From assembly GCA_019217005.1 (NCBI GenBank), contig JAHBNG010000029.1:76817-140816 (forward strand): 64,000 nt of DNA. Direction: 5' to 3'. This DNA is from Chloroflexi bacterium TSY. Its GTDB lineage: Bacteria > Chloroflexota > Anaerolineae > Caldilineales > Caldilineaceae. Of the stretch, positions 1-9,485 are shown one piece after another (position 1 is the first letter of the stretch; every line of letters starts with the position of its first letter). Made by a program: the position numbers and the translations under genes. The notes under the pieces were generated by a model. That model did no database searches. It had not been told where the DNA came from and was given only the letters and a program-made list of their open reading frames with translations.

Positions 1-153
1 GAAACCTTCATTGGAAAAAGTGTTCGAACAAGCGCGTTTTCTTCCCTTGCTGGACGGGTTCGTCTGATTCGGCGTTTGGTGGCGGGATTGGAAAATGAGT
101 TGACTCAAATCAACCGGCAGTGGCTTTGGGTTCCCAAATCACTGAAAACATAA
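1..153 (+). CDS. 3' end of an unidentified gene (partial)
   Basis: Frame 1 is open from the first base to a TAA at 151-153, giving the last 50 residues of a protein that begins outside the window. The fragment is basic and amphipathic (GRVRLIRRLVAGLENELTQ) and ends in LWVPKSLKT. I do not recognise the family. The fragment is too short for a functional statement, but codon use looks like that of neighbouring genes, so it is probably a real C-terminus. Confidence 0.5.
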   Translation, partial: ETFIGKSVRTSAFSSLAGRVRLIRRLVAGLENELTQINRQWLWVPKSLKT

Positions 154-245
154 GCCGCGGATTTTGGAATGGATTGAGCGGATTCGTTTGCGGGTTATAT
201 CTAGAACAGATTAAAAATCCGTTTAATCTGTTCCATAATCCGTGC

Positions 246-890
246 TCAGTCCCTCCGCTTGAACACCACATTCCAACTATAGTTGCCTTCGCATCGATCC
301 GCTTGTATAAGCTCGCTGCACGACTGCGTATCGCTACAATATCCAGCTGATTGAAGTCGATCGAATGAAATCTTGCCCGGATCTGTGGTTACGTTCATTG
401 ATGCACTAGAAACTTTGCGCCCATCTACATCTGTAATGATTCGCACTTCGGCCCTCTCGTGCAACAAAAATCGTACGACACCGGATTCGTTCGTTTCTGA
501 CCCGGTCCACTTCAATTCTTCCCATTGCATACCTTTTTCATCGGTATGAACAACTTGTACGATCACATGATCCAGACGCGCCGCCTCACCTTTGGAACCA
601 AAGACATGAACTTCTAGCCTTGCCTGATTCCCACAAGTTAACGCGTGATGCGACTCTGTTGTGTCAAGTCGACCGCCATTTTCCGCCAACGAAATCAGTC
701 GTGTAACTGTTGGATTCGGATCGATATTGAAATCGAAACTTGCATCGTGGGCTGGCACGATCCCCATTGGCTGTTGGGATGTGACAATCGGCAAGTATAC
801 TTGGTGAACAAGTTCAGATGCCAAGACCATTCTTCCTTGAACTATCACTGTTACAAAAGAGATAAGAAATATTGCTAGAATCTTTTTCAT
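246..890 (-). CDS. Secreted hypothetical protein with N-terminal signal peptide
   Basis: 214 aa. It starts MKKILAIFLISFVTVIVQG, a typical Sec signal peptide, followed shortly by the motif VYLPIV, a short hydrophobic patch often seen in secreted proteins of Chloroflexota. The rest has no membrane segment and reads like an immunoglobulin-like beta-sandwich: alternating hydrophobic strands around residues 90-170 (RLEVHVFGSKGEAARLDHV, VVRFLLHERAEVRIITDV). Four Cys occur, three of them near the C-terminus (residues 183-199), suggesting disulfides outside the cell. A family-A inverted-repeat element lies just upstream of the start (919-996). Function unknown; extracellular or surface location is inferred from the signal peptide. 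Confidence 0.7.
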   Translation of the reverse strand: MKKILAIFLISFVTVIVQGRMVLASELVHQVYLPIVTSQQPMGIVPAHDASFDFNIDPNPTVTRLISLAENGGRLDTTESHHALTCGNQARLEVHVFGSKGEAARLDHVIVQVVHTDEKGMQWEELKWTGSETNESGVVRFLLHERAEVRIITDVDGRKVSSASMNVTTDPGKISFDRLQSAGYCSDTQSCSELIQADRCEGNYSWNVVFKRRD

Positions 891-918
891 GATACACCCT
901 CTGCTACTGAATTATTTA

Positions 919-996
919 GAGTGTGTACCACAAAGAGTGTAAATGAACACTGCTCAGTCAGAGAACCGCTGCATTTACACACTTTGGGACACACTC
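919..996. repeat. Family A inverted-repeat element, copy 1
   Basis: About 78 bp with imperfect terminal inverted repeats: GAGTGTGTACC at the left, GGGACACACTC at the right, plus inner arms GTGTAAATG and CATTTACAC. It is one of nine clear copies in the window. It sits 29 bp upstream of the secreted-protein gene, where it could affect the promoter. A target duplication is not obvious here. Confidence 0.8.
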
Positions 997-1224
997 CCAA
1001 TATTTTACGAGCAACTGTATGAGGTCTAGGATGACAGACTCCTCGTACATTACAAGGTCCAAAGGTGTACCATTGGTGTTGCACCCCGTGTACCATATAG
1101 AGTTTGACCAGATTTCCGGATAGCAACATCATTCAAATATTGGACATGTCCACTCCGGAAATGTGAACTCCTGTGTCCAATGTTTAAGCGGTGTCTCTAT
1201 TAGACATTATAGGGATTGAAATTA

Positions 1225-1295
1225 GGACACGGATGAACACAGATTTCACGGATTGATTATGAGATGATCCGTGTTCATCCTAACAATCCGTGTCC
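1225..1295. repeat. Imperfect inverted repeat upstream of the glycosyltransferase gene
   Basis: Left arm GGACACGGATGAACAC (from 1225) pairs imperfectly with a right arm containing GTGTTCATCC and ATCCGTGTCC (to 1295). It fills the gap between family A copy 1 and the glycosyltransferase gene. Only one good copy is seen in this window. Confidence 0.5.
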
Positions 1296-1337
1296 CATAT
1301 TCTTAATCAGAGCATTCTCATTTGTAAACGAGTAGGG

Positions 1338-1343
1338 TATAAT
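1338..1343 (+). promoter_or_regulatory. Candidate -10 box for the glycosyltransferase gene
   Basis: A perfect TATAAT at 1338-1343 lies only 6 bp before the ATG at 1350. If used, the mRNA would be leaderless or nearly so. The -35 region about 17 bp upstream (TTCTCA) is weak, so this is tentative. Confidence 0.4.
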
Positions 1344-1349
1344 TCGGTC

Positions 1350-4013
1350 ATGGGGAAAGAGCCTGTAACACAGATAGATCGCCAGATCGTTCAGGGTAAG
1401 ATTCTGCTGCTTCTCTTGCTGTTTCTCTTTGTGGCGGTCGCGATCAAAAGTGCTTGGCTGAGTGATGACGTATTTATCACGTTGCGCACTGTCCGAAACT
1501 TTCATGAAGGTTATGGGCTGGTCTGGAATATCCACGAACGTGTTCAAGCATATACGCATCCGCTTTGGATGTTGTTGCTCTCCCTCACCTATTTTGTTAC
1601 AACAGAAACTTTCTATTCAACACTCTTTGTCTCGATTCTCCTTTCAACGATCGCAGTTGCGTTCGCTGCTTTGAAAATTGCCAAAAACTTAACAGGTGGT
1701 CTACTGGCTCTCCTGCTGCTGACTCTCTCCAAGGCGTTTATCGACTATTCAACCTCTGGCCTGGAAAATCCACTGACTTACCTACTCTTGACACTCTTTT
1801 TCCTCGTCTTCATACAGCATAAAGCGACCATACGCACCCTGTTCTGGCTCACGTTTGTGGCTGCACTTGGGCTGCTGAATCGTATGGACAGCGCTCTGTT
1901 TTTTGCCCCGGCATTGCTCTACACGCTTTATCTGGTACGCAGCATGCGTGCCCTGTTTGTGATATCCCTCGGAAGCATCCCATTTTGGTTGTGGATCGCA
2001 TTTTCGATCATCTATTATGGCTTTCCCTTTCCCAATACGGCCTATGCCAAGCTCGGCGTCCAAATTGGCGCCATGGAATTGTCGACCCAAGGACTCCATT
2101 ATCTCCTCAATTCCTTGAGCATCGATCCGATCACCCTAATAACAATCTGCCTGGCGTTTGTCTATTCTACCCAGACCAAAGATCGTCGTCTTATTCTGAT
2201 CATGTTGGGGGTTACGCTCTATATCGCTTATGTGGTCAGAATTGGCGGGAGCTTCATGAGCGGACGCTATTTGAGCGTGCCTTATTTGGGAGCAGTACTT
2301 GTCCTCACGCAAAATCAGTATCTCTCACTCAAACATATCCAGACCCATCTTCTCATCTTTGCCCTCTTGTTGATAGGTCTACTCAATCCACCCCAGTCAC
2401 CCCTTCTGAGCAATGCCAAATATGAATGGACGGCCATCGATAGCAATGGAATTGCGGATGAACGGGGGCATTACTACCAGCGATATGGTCTCATGAGTGC
2501 TGATCGACAAAATCGCATCGTTGAACAAGGCATCGTCCAAGGCACGGAACGACCAGCCGATTTCACACATTGTGGAATCGGCTACCGTGGCTTTGTCGCA
2601 AGCCCCTATACTCGTTTAGTCGATTTTTGTGGATTGGCCGATGCGTTTATTGCTCGATTACCTACTGTATACGCACCTGATTGGCGGGTAGGTCATCCCA
2701 TTCGGCAGATTCCGCCTGGCTATATCGGTACGTTGCGCACTGGTGTTAACCAAATTCATGATCCGAAGCTGGCTCTTTTGTATGATAGGCTGACGCACAT
2801 TACACAAGGTAGCTTGTGGACAGCCCAACGATTCTTGGAGATTTGGCGATTCAATACGGGTACATATCATCACCTGTTGGATTCAGAGATGCTGCGTTTC
2901 CCTGATATTGTTGAATTAGGAATGGGTGATCGGAGCGACGAACAGGGGACCAAGAAAGAGGAAACAAGAGAAGCGGAATCAAATCGTTCCTTGATCATTG
3001 GAGAGTTATTCTTTGCCGATGATTTTCAGATTGATGTTCATGCTCAAGGGATACGGTTCAATCTTGGAGCGGTCCGTCATCCAACCCATCTGGATATTGG
3101 GTTTAACAGCGACTATTTTGATGTCGTTTATTTTCTCAACGGTCTCGAAATTGGGTACCAGACAGTTGCTCAATCGTCGCTCTCGTTGGGAGATAGGCGC
3201 TACACGGTTGTGCAGGTAGAACCACAATTTGTCGAGCAAGGCTTTGATACAATTCGCATCAGCCCGCGAGTGGAAAGCGACTATCTTTTTGCCTATATCA
3301 GTTTAGTTGATCTGAATCTTCTTAATCAAAATGCTTCTCATGATCTCCTGTCACCACTGGAACTGAGAGAGGTATTGCAGCTCTATTACCATACATTCTA
3401 TCATTACTCATTCGATCACAGTGATCGGGCAGAACGACAAAGGCTTTTGAAGCAACTCTTGAGCCGAGCTCAGCAGGGTAAACCAGAACATTGGGCCGAA
3501 TTACCGCAACTCATTTTGTTTGACTTGCTGGCAATGCCTGCACCCAAAATGCATGAAATCGTCATACCCCACTTGCAAACCAACTTCTTATTGGTTGACT
3601 CCAACGGTCACCCTCAAATTCGATACATTGGCAGCGCTGAATCAGAGACGCTTGAACTTGGCGAACAGACAGTTTTGAAACTGCACCTATATTTTCTTGT
3701 GGAAGAGCCGGTAGAGAAACGTTATTCGCTTTGGTTTGGCATTAAGAGAAGAAGAGATGTATCAGATACAGATAATCTGGAGCAGAATGAATATGACCAA
3801 TGGATGGTTTACGACCATTTTCCAGAGGTGCCGACAATCAAATGGGGGCAAGGAACGCTGGTCCATTTGGAGCCCAAGCTCACACTAGCTCCCGGTATTT
3901 ATGAGATTACTTTTGGCTTTTGGACGCCAAATGATCGTGAACGGCTCACAATAGAACAACCGGACGTCTATTGGATTCATCTAGGAGAACAGATTGTAAA
4001 GTCTATGCCATAA
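1350..4013 (+). CDS. GT-C type membrane glycosyltransferase (ZomB/AftB-like)
   Basis: About 887 aa from ATG 1350; a GTG at 1290 would add 20 residues that lie in an inverted repeat, so I prefer 1350. The N-terminal 370 residues hold about 10-12 hydrophobic helices. Just after the first helix comes SDDVFITLRTVRNF and, further on, ERVQAYTHPLW; this SDD and ERVQ.YTHPLW pair is typical of lipid-linked sugar transferases of the ZomB/arabinofuranosyltransferase group, whose first-loop acidic residues are catalytic. The remaining 500 residues are soluble with many aromatic and beta-strand stretches, probably outside the membrane. It likely uses a polyprenyl-phosphate sugar to modify cell-surface glycans or proteins; donor and acceptor unknown. 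It stands alone, not in an operon. Confidence 0.7.
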   Translation: MGKEPVTQIDRQIVQGKILLLLLLFLFVAVAIKSAWLSDDVFITLRTVRNFHEGYGLVWNIHERVQAYTHPLWMLLLSLTYFVTTETFYSTLFVSILLSTIAVAFAALKIAKNLTGGLLALLLLTLSKAFIDYSTSGLENPLTYLLLTLFFLVFIQHKATIRTLFWLTFVAALGLLNRMDSALFFAPALLYTLYLVRSMRALFVISLGSIPFWLWIAFSIIYYGFPFPNTAYAKLGVQIGAMELSTQGLHYLLNSLSIDPITLITICLAFVYSTQTKDRRLILIMLGVTLYIAYVVRIGGSFMSGRYLSVPYLGAVLVLTQNQYLSLKHIQTHLLIFALLLIGLLNPPQSPLLSNAKYEWTAIDSNGIADERGHYYQRYGLMSADRQNRIVEQGIVQGTERPADFTHCGIGYRGFVASPYTRLVDFCGLADAFIARLPTVYAPDWRVGHPIRQIPPGYIGTLRTGVNQIHDPKLALLYDRLTHITQGSLWTAQRFLEIWRFNTGTYHHLLDSEMLRFPDIVELGMGDRSDEQGTKKEETREAESNRSLIIGELFFADDFQIDVHAQGIRFNLGAVRHPTHLDIGFNSDYFDVVYFLNGLEIGYQTVAQSSLSLGDRRYTVVQVEPQFVEQGFDTIRISPRVESDYLFAYISLVDLNLLNQNASHDLLSPLELREVLQLYYHTFYHYSFDHSDRAERQRLLKQLLSRAQQGKPEHWAELPQLILFDLLAMPAPKMHEIVIPHLQTNFLLVDSNGHPQIRYIGSAESETLELGEQTVLKLHLYFLVEEPVEKRYSLWFGIKRRRDVSDTDNLEQNEYDQWMVYDHFPEVPTIKWGQGTLVHLEPKLTLAPGIYEITFGFWTPNDRERLTIEQPDVYWIHLGEQIVKSMP

Positions 4014-4256
4014 ATCATAGTTTCGTATTCTCTTCAACTTCTGTTATAATGAATTGACCTCACAGAACATTCGTTCACATAAGATCATAACACATCTATT
4101 CAAGTGTGCACCACAACGAATTTTCAAAGAGCTTCACCGTTTGTTGCACACATCTGGAAGATGCGTACATATTGCACATCCCGGCACACTTGGTTGCCGG
4201 GATTTCTGTCTAATCGAGCATAGTTCACATAATACCAAACCGTTCCTGAGCATTGA
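4014..4256 (+). promoter_or_regulatory. Intergenic region with -10 box and hairpin
   Basis: TATAAT at 4045-4050 is a candidate -10 box for the following acetyltransferase, with only a weak -35. Further on, a hairpin with stem ATCCCGGCA / TGCCGGGAT (about 4178-4204) and an 8-nt loop is followed by a T-rich tract and may act as a terminator or attenuator. The hairpin lies between that promoter and the gene. Confidence 0.4.
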
Positions 4257-4811
4257 ATGAATTTGCAATTTCGAGAAGCTACGCCAAGAGATGCAGAAGC
4301 GGTTGCTCTGCTTCATGCCGAAAGTTGGCGTACCACCTATCGCGGCATGTTGACTGATACATTTCTTGAACAAGACGTTGTCTCAAATCGCTTGTCCGTT
4401 TGGCAACAACGGTTCCACACACCGGCAGAAAATCAACTTGTGCTCCTGGCTGAGAAGAGTGAAGAGCTACACGGGTTTATTTGTCTCTTTGGTGGAGCCG
4501 ACGAAATTTTGGGTTCTTTCGTCGAGAATCTACACGTCTCGCCCAAAATGCAGGGGCAAGGAATTGGTCGCAAACTACTCGTACAAGCTGGCCGGTGGGT
4601 TCGAACGCATTTTCCTCATCCGGCTCTATATCTTTGGGTCTATGAGGCAAATCATGCGGCACGTCGTTTTTACGAACGGCTTGGCGCAACAGTACGATCC
4701 CGTGGCTTTGAGGACGCACCAGATGGCAGCAAGGTACCTGAACTATGTTACATATGGGAGAACGTCGAAGTTTTACTAAGAACCAATCCGAAAAGTGATT
4801 GTGAGTCCTGA
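4257..4811 (+). CDS. GNAT family N-acetyltransferase
   Basis: 184 aa. It opens with the GNAT signature MNLQFREATPRDAEAVALLH. Motif A, the acetyl-CoA binding loop, is ENLHVSPKMQGQGIGRKLL (Q/RxxGxG/A present), and the last strand-helix carries ANHAARRFYERLGA. The family acetylates amines of small molecules, antibiotics or proteins; the substrate cannot be read from the sequence. The last 10 codons and the stop are contributed by a family B element inserted at 4780. Removing the elements would give a C-terminus ending LLSHAEG, with a TGA overlapping the possible GTG start of dnaE. The enzyme core is untouched, so it is probably still functional. Confidence 0.85.
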   Translation: MNLQFREATPRDAEAVALLHAESWRTTYRGMLTDTFLEQDVVSNRLSVWQQRFHTPAENQLVLLAEKSEELHGFICLFGGADEILGSFVENLHVSPKMQGQGIGRKLLVQAGRWVRTHFPHPALYLWVYEANHAARRFYERLGATVRSRGFEDAPDGSKVPELCYIWENVEVLLRTNPKSDCES

Positions 4812-4860
4812 CCAACTTCGCAACGAAGAATACATCGTCACAGAGCTTCTCGGAAAAGTA
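4780..4860. repeat. Family B inverted-repeat element, copy 1 (tandem)
   Basis: 81 bp, bounded by CTAA (4776-4779) and CTAA (4861-4864). Outer arms: ATCCGAAAAG at the left, CTTCTCGGAAAAG at the right. It forms the 3' end of the acetyltransferase reading frame and abuts a second copy. Confidence 0.8.
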
Positions 4861-4864
4861 CTAA

Positions 4865-4944
4865 GAACCAATCCGAAAAGTGGTTGTGAGTCCGGCCAGC
4901 TTCTCGAGTAAGAATGCATCGTCACAGAACTTTTCGGATAAGTA
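4865..4944. repeat. Family B inverted-repeat element, copy 2 (tandem)
   Basis: 80 bp, bounded by CTAA (4861-4864) and TTAA (4945-4948). It shares its left target site with copy 1, so one copy inserted into the duplicated site of the other. It lies directly upstream of dnaE. Confidence 0.8.
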
Positions 4945-4988
4945 TTAAGTCATGCTGAAGGGTGAAAACCAAACACGCAACACAAATC

Positions 4989-7900
4989 ATGTCAGATTCA
5001 TTTGTTCATCTTCATACACACTCTGAATATTCAATGCTTGATGGTCTTGGCCGCGTCAAAAATCTCGTCGCCGAAGCCAAACGATTGGGTCAACCGGCTC
5101 TTGCTCTGACCGATCATGGCGTGATGCACGGTGCGATCGAGTTTTTCCGCGCCTGCAAGGATGCCGAGATCAAGCCAATCATTGGGTTGGAAGCCTATCA
5201 GACAGTTTGGGGACGACCCATGGGCGGGCGCGATGCTCAGTTTGATCGAGAAAACTACCATTTGCTGTTGTTGGCAAAGAATATGACAGGTTACCGTAAT
5301 CTGCTCAAAATTGCTTCTAACAGCCAGATGAATGGCTACTACTATCGACCACGAGTTGACCATGATTTCTTGGCTGATCACTCTGAAGGCATCGTCTGTA
5401 CAAGTGGTTGCCTTGGTGCCGAAGTCCCCAATCTCATCATGCAGGGCAAAGAGAAGGATGCTTACGATCGTCTGGGCTGGTATCTCGACGTTTTTGGCAA
5501 AGAGAATTTCTATATCGAACTGCAAGAGCACAGCATCCCTGAATTGGTCGAGGTCAACAAGACATTGGTTCCCTGGGCAGATAGGTTTGGACTTCAACTG
5601 CTTGCCACCAATGATGTTCATTATGTTCGCGAAGAGGATAGCACACCCCACGATGTGTTGCTCTGCGTGCAGACTGGTGCCGCGGTGCAGTCCGATAAGC
5701 GCATGCGCCTGAGCGACCAGAGTTATTTTCTGAAAAGTCGGGCCCAGATGGAAGAGACTTTCCGTCCCTTGATTGATCTACCCGCCAGCGCATATGACAA
5801 CTCTGTTCTCATCGCCGAAATGTGCGACGTCGATCTCGAGGACAGGGAATACCATCTGCCTGATATCGAGATCCCTGAAGGATATGACTATGAGAGCTAT
5901 TTACGCCATCTGACTGATGAAGGCATTGCGTGGCTCTACGGCGACAATGCCAATGATGATGCCGTCCAGGAGCGTAAAGAGCACGAGTTGAAGATCATTC
6001 ATTCGATGGGCTTCGATGTCTATTTCCTTATCGTGGCCGATCTCTGCAATTTTGCTCGCAGCCGCAACATCTGGTGGAATGTACGTGGCTCTGGTGCAGG
6101 CTCAGTGGTGGCTTACGCGATTGGAGTGACAGGAATTGATCCACTCAAAAACGCCTTGATTTTCGAGCGCTTCCTTAATCCAGATCGCGTCAGTATGCCT
6201 GATTTTGATCTTGACTTTCCCGACGATCAGCGTGAAGAGCTGATTCAGTACACGATTGAGAAATATGGTCAAGACCAGGTTGCCCAGATTGTCACATTTG
6301 GACGCATGAAGGCACGTGCTGCCATTCGAGACGTGGGCCGTGCGCAAGAAATCGATTTGGCTGATGTCGACCGCGTTGCCAAAATGATCCCCGCTATCCC
6401 CGGCAAACCAGTCACAATCGACGATGTTCTGACCGAAGGACACGAATTTTACAACCCCGAATTGGTCGAGATCTACCAGAAACAAACTTGGGTGCGCGAT
6501 CTACTTGATATGTCTATGCAACTCGAAGGCGTTGCACGACACTCTGGAATCCACGCAGCGGCTGTGATCGTAGCAGACCGCGATTTGACCCACTATGCGC
6601 CGCTCATGCGCCCAAGCAAAGGGAGTATTACCGAGGCAATCACCCAATTTGAGTTCCCAATTTTGGAGTCGATTGGCCTGCTCAAGGTTGACTTTTTGGG
6701 ATTGAGCACCCTATCCATCATGCGCGAAGCAGGTCGCCTAATCCAGGAACGTCACGACATTCGCTACGATTTGAGCAATATCCCCTTTGAGGGAGAAGAG
6801 ACCGTCGAGGCATTCAAACTGCTCTCCAGCGGAGAAGTGAGCGGTGTTTTCCAAGTTGAAGGCCAAGGAATGCGGCGTGTGCTAACCGAGATGCGTCCAA
6901 CACTCTTTGAACACATCATTGCGACCATCTCACTCTATCGTCCTGGACCGTTGGAATATATCCCCAACTACATCCGTCGTCTACATGGAGAGGAAGAGGT
7001 TGAGTTTAAGCATGAAGCGCTCAAACCGATTTTGGACGAGACGCTGGGAATTATTATCTATCAGGAACAGATCATTCAGATCTTGAGTCAGTTGGCTGGT
7101 TATACGCCTGGAGATGCAGATCTTGTTCGCCGCGCCATTAGCAAGAAAAAAGCCTCTGATATCGAGAAGCACAAAAAGATATTCATCGATGGTTGCGAAA
7201 AGAATGGGATTCCCAAAAAAGCATCGGCAGCAATTTATGGTGACATCGAGTTTTTTGCAAGGTACGGTTTTAACAAAGCGCATGCAGCGGACTATGCTGT
7301 TATTACCGTCCAGACCGCCTATTTGAAAGCCCACTATCCTGTTGAATACATGGCGGCCCTCCTCCTAATCGAGCGGGATAAGACCGAAAAGGTCGTCAAC
7401 TTTATCAATGAGTGTCGCAGGATGGGCATTGATGTGCTCCCGCCGGATGTCAACTACAGCGGTCTCGATTTTGAGATTCAGGAGCGCCCAGCAGATGTTG
7501 AGACAATGGCAGTTAAAGATGCCAACATTGCGTATGATTTCCCCGTACCAGACGGTAGCGCAATTCGCTTTGGGATGGCGGCAGTCAAGAATGTGGGAGA
7601 ACATCCCGTTCAGGTTATCATCGATGCGCGTAACAAAGGAGGGCCCTTTACAAGTTTGGCGGATCTCTGCGACCGGGTCGATTTGCGTAAAGTTGGACGG
7701 CGTCCATTGGAATGCTTGATCAAGGTTGGTGCCCTAGATCGCTTTGGTAAGCGAAGCCAATTACTCGATGTCGTTGAACAGATCATCGCCCAATCGTCGA
7801 GTACACACACGGCCCGCGACAGTGGACAACTTTCCATGTTTGACCTTCTTGGCATGGAAGCCATTCAGGAAGCAGCCTCAATCAAGTTGGCCGATATCCC

Positions 7901-9173
7901 AGAAGCGAAAGGACGGGAACGCCTACAATGGGAAAAGGAACTGCTTGGTGTTTATGCCATGAGTCACCCCATGCAGCATGTCAGTGTCGACTTAGCCAAG
8001 ATCGTTACATGTGCCTGCAACGAACTGAACGAATCCCACGATGGGAAAAATGTCACCATGGCGGGTATGATCAGCAATGTGCGCACCATCACGACCAAGA
8101 AGGGCGATCCGATGGCCTTTGTCCAGTTAGAGGATCTGAAAGGACAATGTGAGGTTGTGGTCTTTCCCCGTACCTATGCCGAAGTGAAAGAACAGCTCGT
8201 CCTTGATACAGTCGTGCTCGTCAAGGGCAAGGCTCAGACCAGGGAGGGACAAACAACCTTGCTCGCTGACAGCTTCCAGAATTATGTTGAACAGGTCCAC
8301 GCCGTTAGAGATGATGCTGTGAAGATACAGCCTACTTTGCTGGACCATACACCCACGATCAATGGTGCTGTTCTGCGCGAAAATGGGCATTCATATGAGA
8401 CGAATGGGACAAACGCCTACTCTACCCACGGCACACAAACGTCAGATCTAGATTATACTGCTGAAATCGATGATGAAAACTATGAGTTTATCCCTCCACC
8501 GGAGGAAGATCCCTTCTTGAGCGAGCCGCCTGCGTGGATGGTGGGAGAAGAGGAGGAGCAGGCTAAGACTAAGGCTGAGGAAAGCAAAGAAGCGGCTAAA
8601 GTGAGGATTAAGAAACAGAAAGAAGAGGAGCAGGCTGAGGTTCAGGCTAAGAAAGAAGAGATCCGAGGGATCAGAAAGGGGGGCGAGGAGAACAAAGCGA
8701 TTGAGGAAAAGGTGAAGAGTGAGGCCGAGGATAGGAGTGACTCGAAGAGTAAGCCACCGTTACTTGCTCGCTCTGCTGGACATAAAGAGCGAAATGGAAC
8801 ACATGGTCAGAATGGGATACATCATTCACCACCTAGCCCAGCACGAAAAGAGCGGGACGAAAAACCTGTTGCCAAACCGAAATCTGAGAGTCAATCCGCT
8901 CTATCCCCGAAAAACGGACGGGAAACCAGTGCCCGCACAATCGATATCCTCTTTCATGGTACGGGAAACTTGGACCGAGACAAGTATCGCTTACGCGATA
9001 TGGTTGAACGTTTATCAGATCGTCGGGGACGCGATCAATTTTTTATTACGATTGAAAATAATGGTCGCCGTCAACGGTTAGCCTTTCCAGGGGAACAATG
9101 TACCATCAGCGAACGACTGCTAAGCGAACTTGAAAAGCATTTTCGTGCGGAAGTGACGGTTGAGGAATCGTGA
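4989..9173 (+). CDS. dnaE: DNA polymerase III subunit alpha
   Basis: 1394 aa from ATG 4989, where the family usually begins; a GTG at 4962 would add nine residues. Replicative polymerase of the chromosome. The PHP domain starts with [15 protein letters not shown]. The catalytic aspartates are in [10 protein letters not shown] (about residue 405), and the fingers/tau-binding region and an OB-fold follow (about 1020, [18 protein letters not shown]). An unusual highly charged stretch of about 130 residues (roughly 1170-1310; runs such as [18 protein letters not shown]) then separates the OB-fold from a C-terminal domain beginning [17 protein letters not shown]. That last domain is seen in other DnaE1 proteins; the long linker makes this one longer than the usual 1150-1200. 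Two family B elements sit just upstream. Confidence 0.95.
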   Translation: MSDSFVHLHTHSEYSMLDGLGRVKNLVAEAKRLGQPALALTDHGVMHGAIEFFRACKDAEIKPIIGLEAYQTVWGRPMGGRDAQFDRENYHLLLLAKNMTGYRNLLKIASNSQMNGYYYRPRVDHDFLADHSEGIVCTSGCLGAEVPNLIMQGKEKDAYDRLGWYLDVFGKENFYIELQEHSIPELVEVNKTLVPWADRFGLQLLATNDVHYVREEDSTPHDVLLCVQTGAAVQSDKRMRLSDQSYFLKSRAQMEETFRPLIDLPASAYDNSVLIAEMCDVDLEDREYHLPDIEIPEGYDYESYLRHLTDEGIAWLYGDNANDDAVQERKEHELKIIHSMGFDVYFLIVADLCNFARSRNIWWNVRGSGAGSVVAYAIGVTGIDPLKNALIFERFLNPDRVSMPDFDLDFPDDQREELIQYTIEKYGQDQVAQIVTFGRMKARAAIRDVGRAQEIDLADVDRVAKMIPAIPGKPVTIDDVLTEGHEFYNPELVEIYQKQTWVRDLLDMSMQLEGVARHSGIHAAAVIVADRDLTHYAPLMRPSKGSITEAITQFEFPILESIGLLKVDFLGLSTLSIMREAGRLIQERHDIRYDLSNIPFEGEETVEAFKLLSSGEVSGVFQVEGQGMRRVLTEMRPTLFEHIIATISLYRPGPLEYIPNYIRRLHGEEEVEFKHEALKPILDETLGIIIYQEQIIQILSQLAGYTPGDADLVRRAISKKKASDIEKHKKIFIDGCEKNGIPKKASAAIYGDIEFFARYGFNKAHAADYAVITVQTAYLKAHYPVEYMAALLLIERDKTEKVVNFINECRRMGIDVLPPDVNYSGLDFEIQERPADVETMAVKDANIAYDFPVPDGSAIRFGMAAVKNVGEHPVQVIIDARNKGGPFTSLADLCDRVDLRKVGRRPLECLIKVGALDRFGKRSQLLDVVEQIIAQSSSTHTARDSGQLSMFDLLGMEAIQEAASIKLADIPEAKGRERLQWEKELLGVYAMSHPMQHVSVDLAKIVTCACNELNESHDGKNVTMAGMISNVRTITTKKGDPMAFVQLEDLKGQCEVVVFPRTYAEVKEQLVLDTVVLVKGKAQTREGQTTLLADSFQNYVEQVHAVRDDAVKIQPTLLDHTPTINGAVLRENGHSYETNGTNAYSTHGTQTSDLDYTAEIDDENYEFIPPPEEDPFLSEPPAWMVGEEEEQAKTKAEESKEAAKVRIKKQKEEEQAEVQAKKEEIRGIRKGGEENKAIEEKVKSEAEDRSDSKSKPPLLARSAGHKERNGTHGQNGIHHSPPSPARKERDEKPVAKPKSESQSALSPKNGRETSARTIDILFHGTGNLDRDKYRLRDMVERLSDRRGRDQFFITIENNGRRQRLAFPGEQCTISERLLSELEKHFRAEVTVEES

Positions 9174-9267
9174 TGCGATTTTGAGTAACTGTATTGACCC
9201 TATGCATGTAGCCAAACACAAAGTAGACGTTTTGCCATCTGCTGGTCAGCAAGCGAAGTTCTGCTGG

Positions 9268-9344
9268 GAGTGTACCAAAGTGTGTAAATGCAGTCGATTC
9301 TCTGACTGAGCGGCGTCCATTTACACACTTTGTGGTATACACTC
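9268..9344. repeat. Family A inverted-repeat element, copy 2
   Basis: 77 bp, arms GAGTGTACC / GGTATACACTC. Flanks GTTCTGCTG (left) and GTTCTGCAT (right) look like a diverged 9-bp target duplication. It lies between the convergent dnaE and channel genes, where it can also fold as a hairpin. Nothing else is seen in 9174-9485. Confidence 0.8.
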
Positions 9345-9485
9345 GTTCTGCATAGCCGCGCCGCCAAACAGCCAGATTGATTTTTTCGTATATTCCTATC
9401 CTTACGTTCCAGATTTATGCCCCTCGGACCAAATCTAGCCAGCTATCTTGTGAATTGCGCCGGTCGACAAAACCATTTTCACCCG

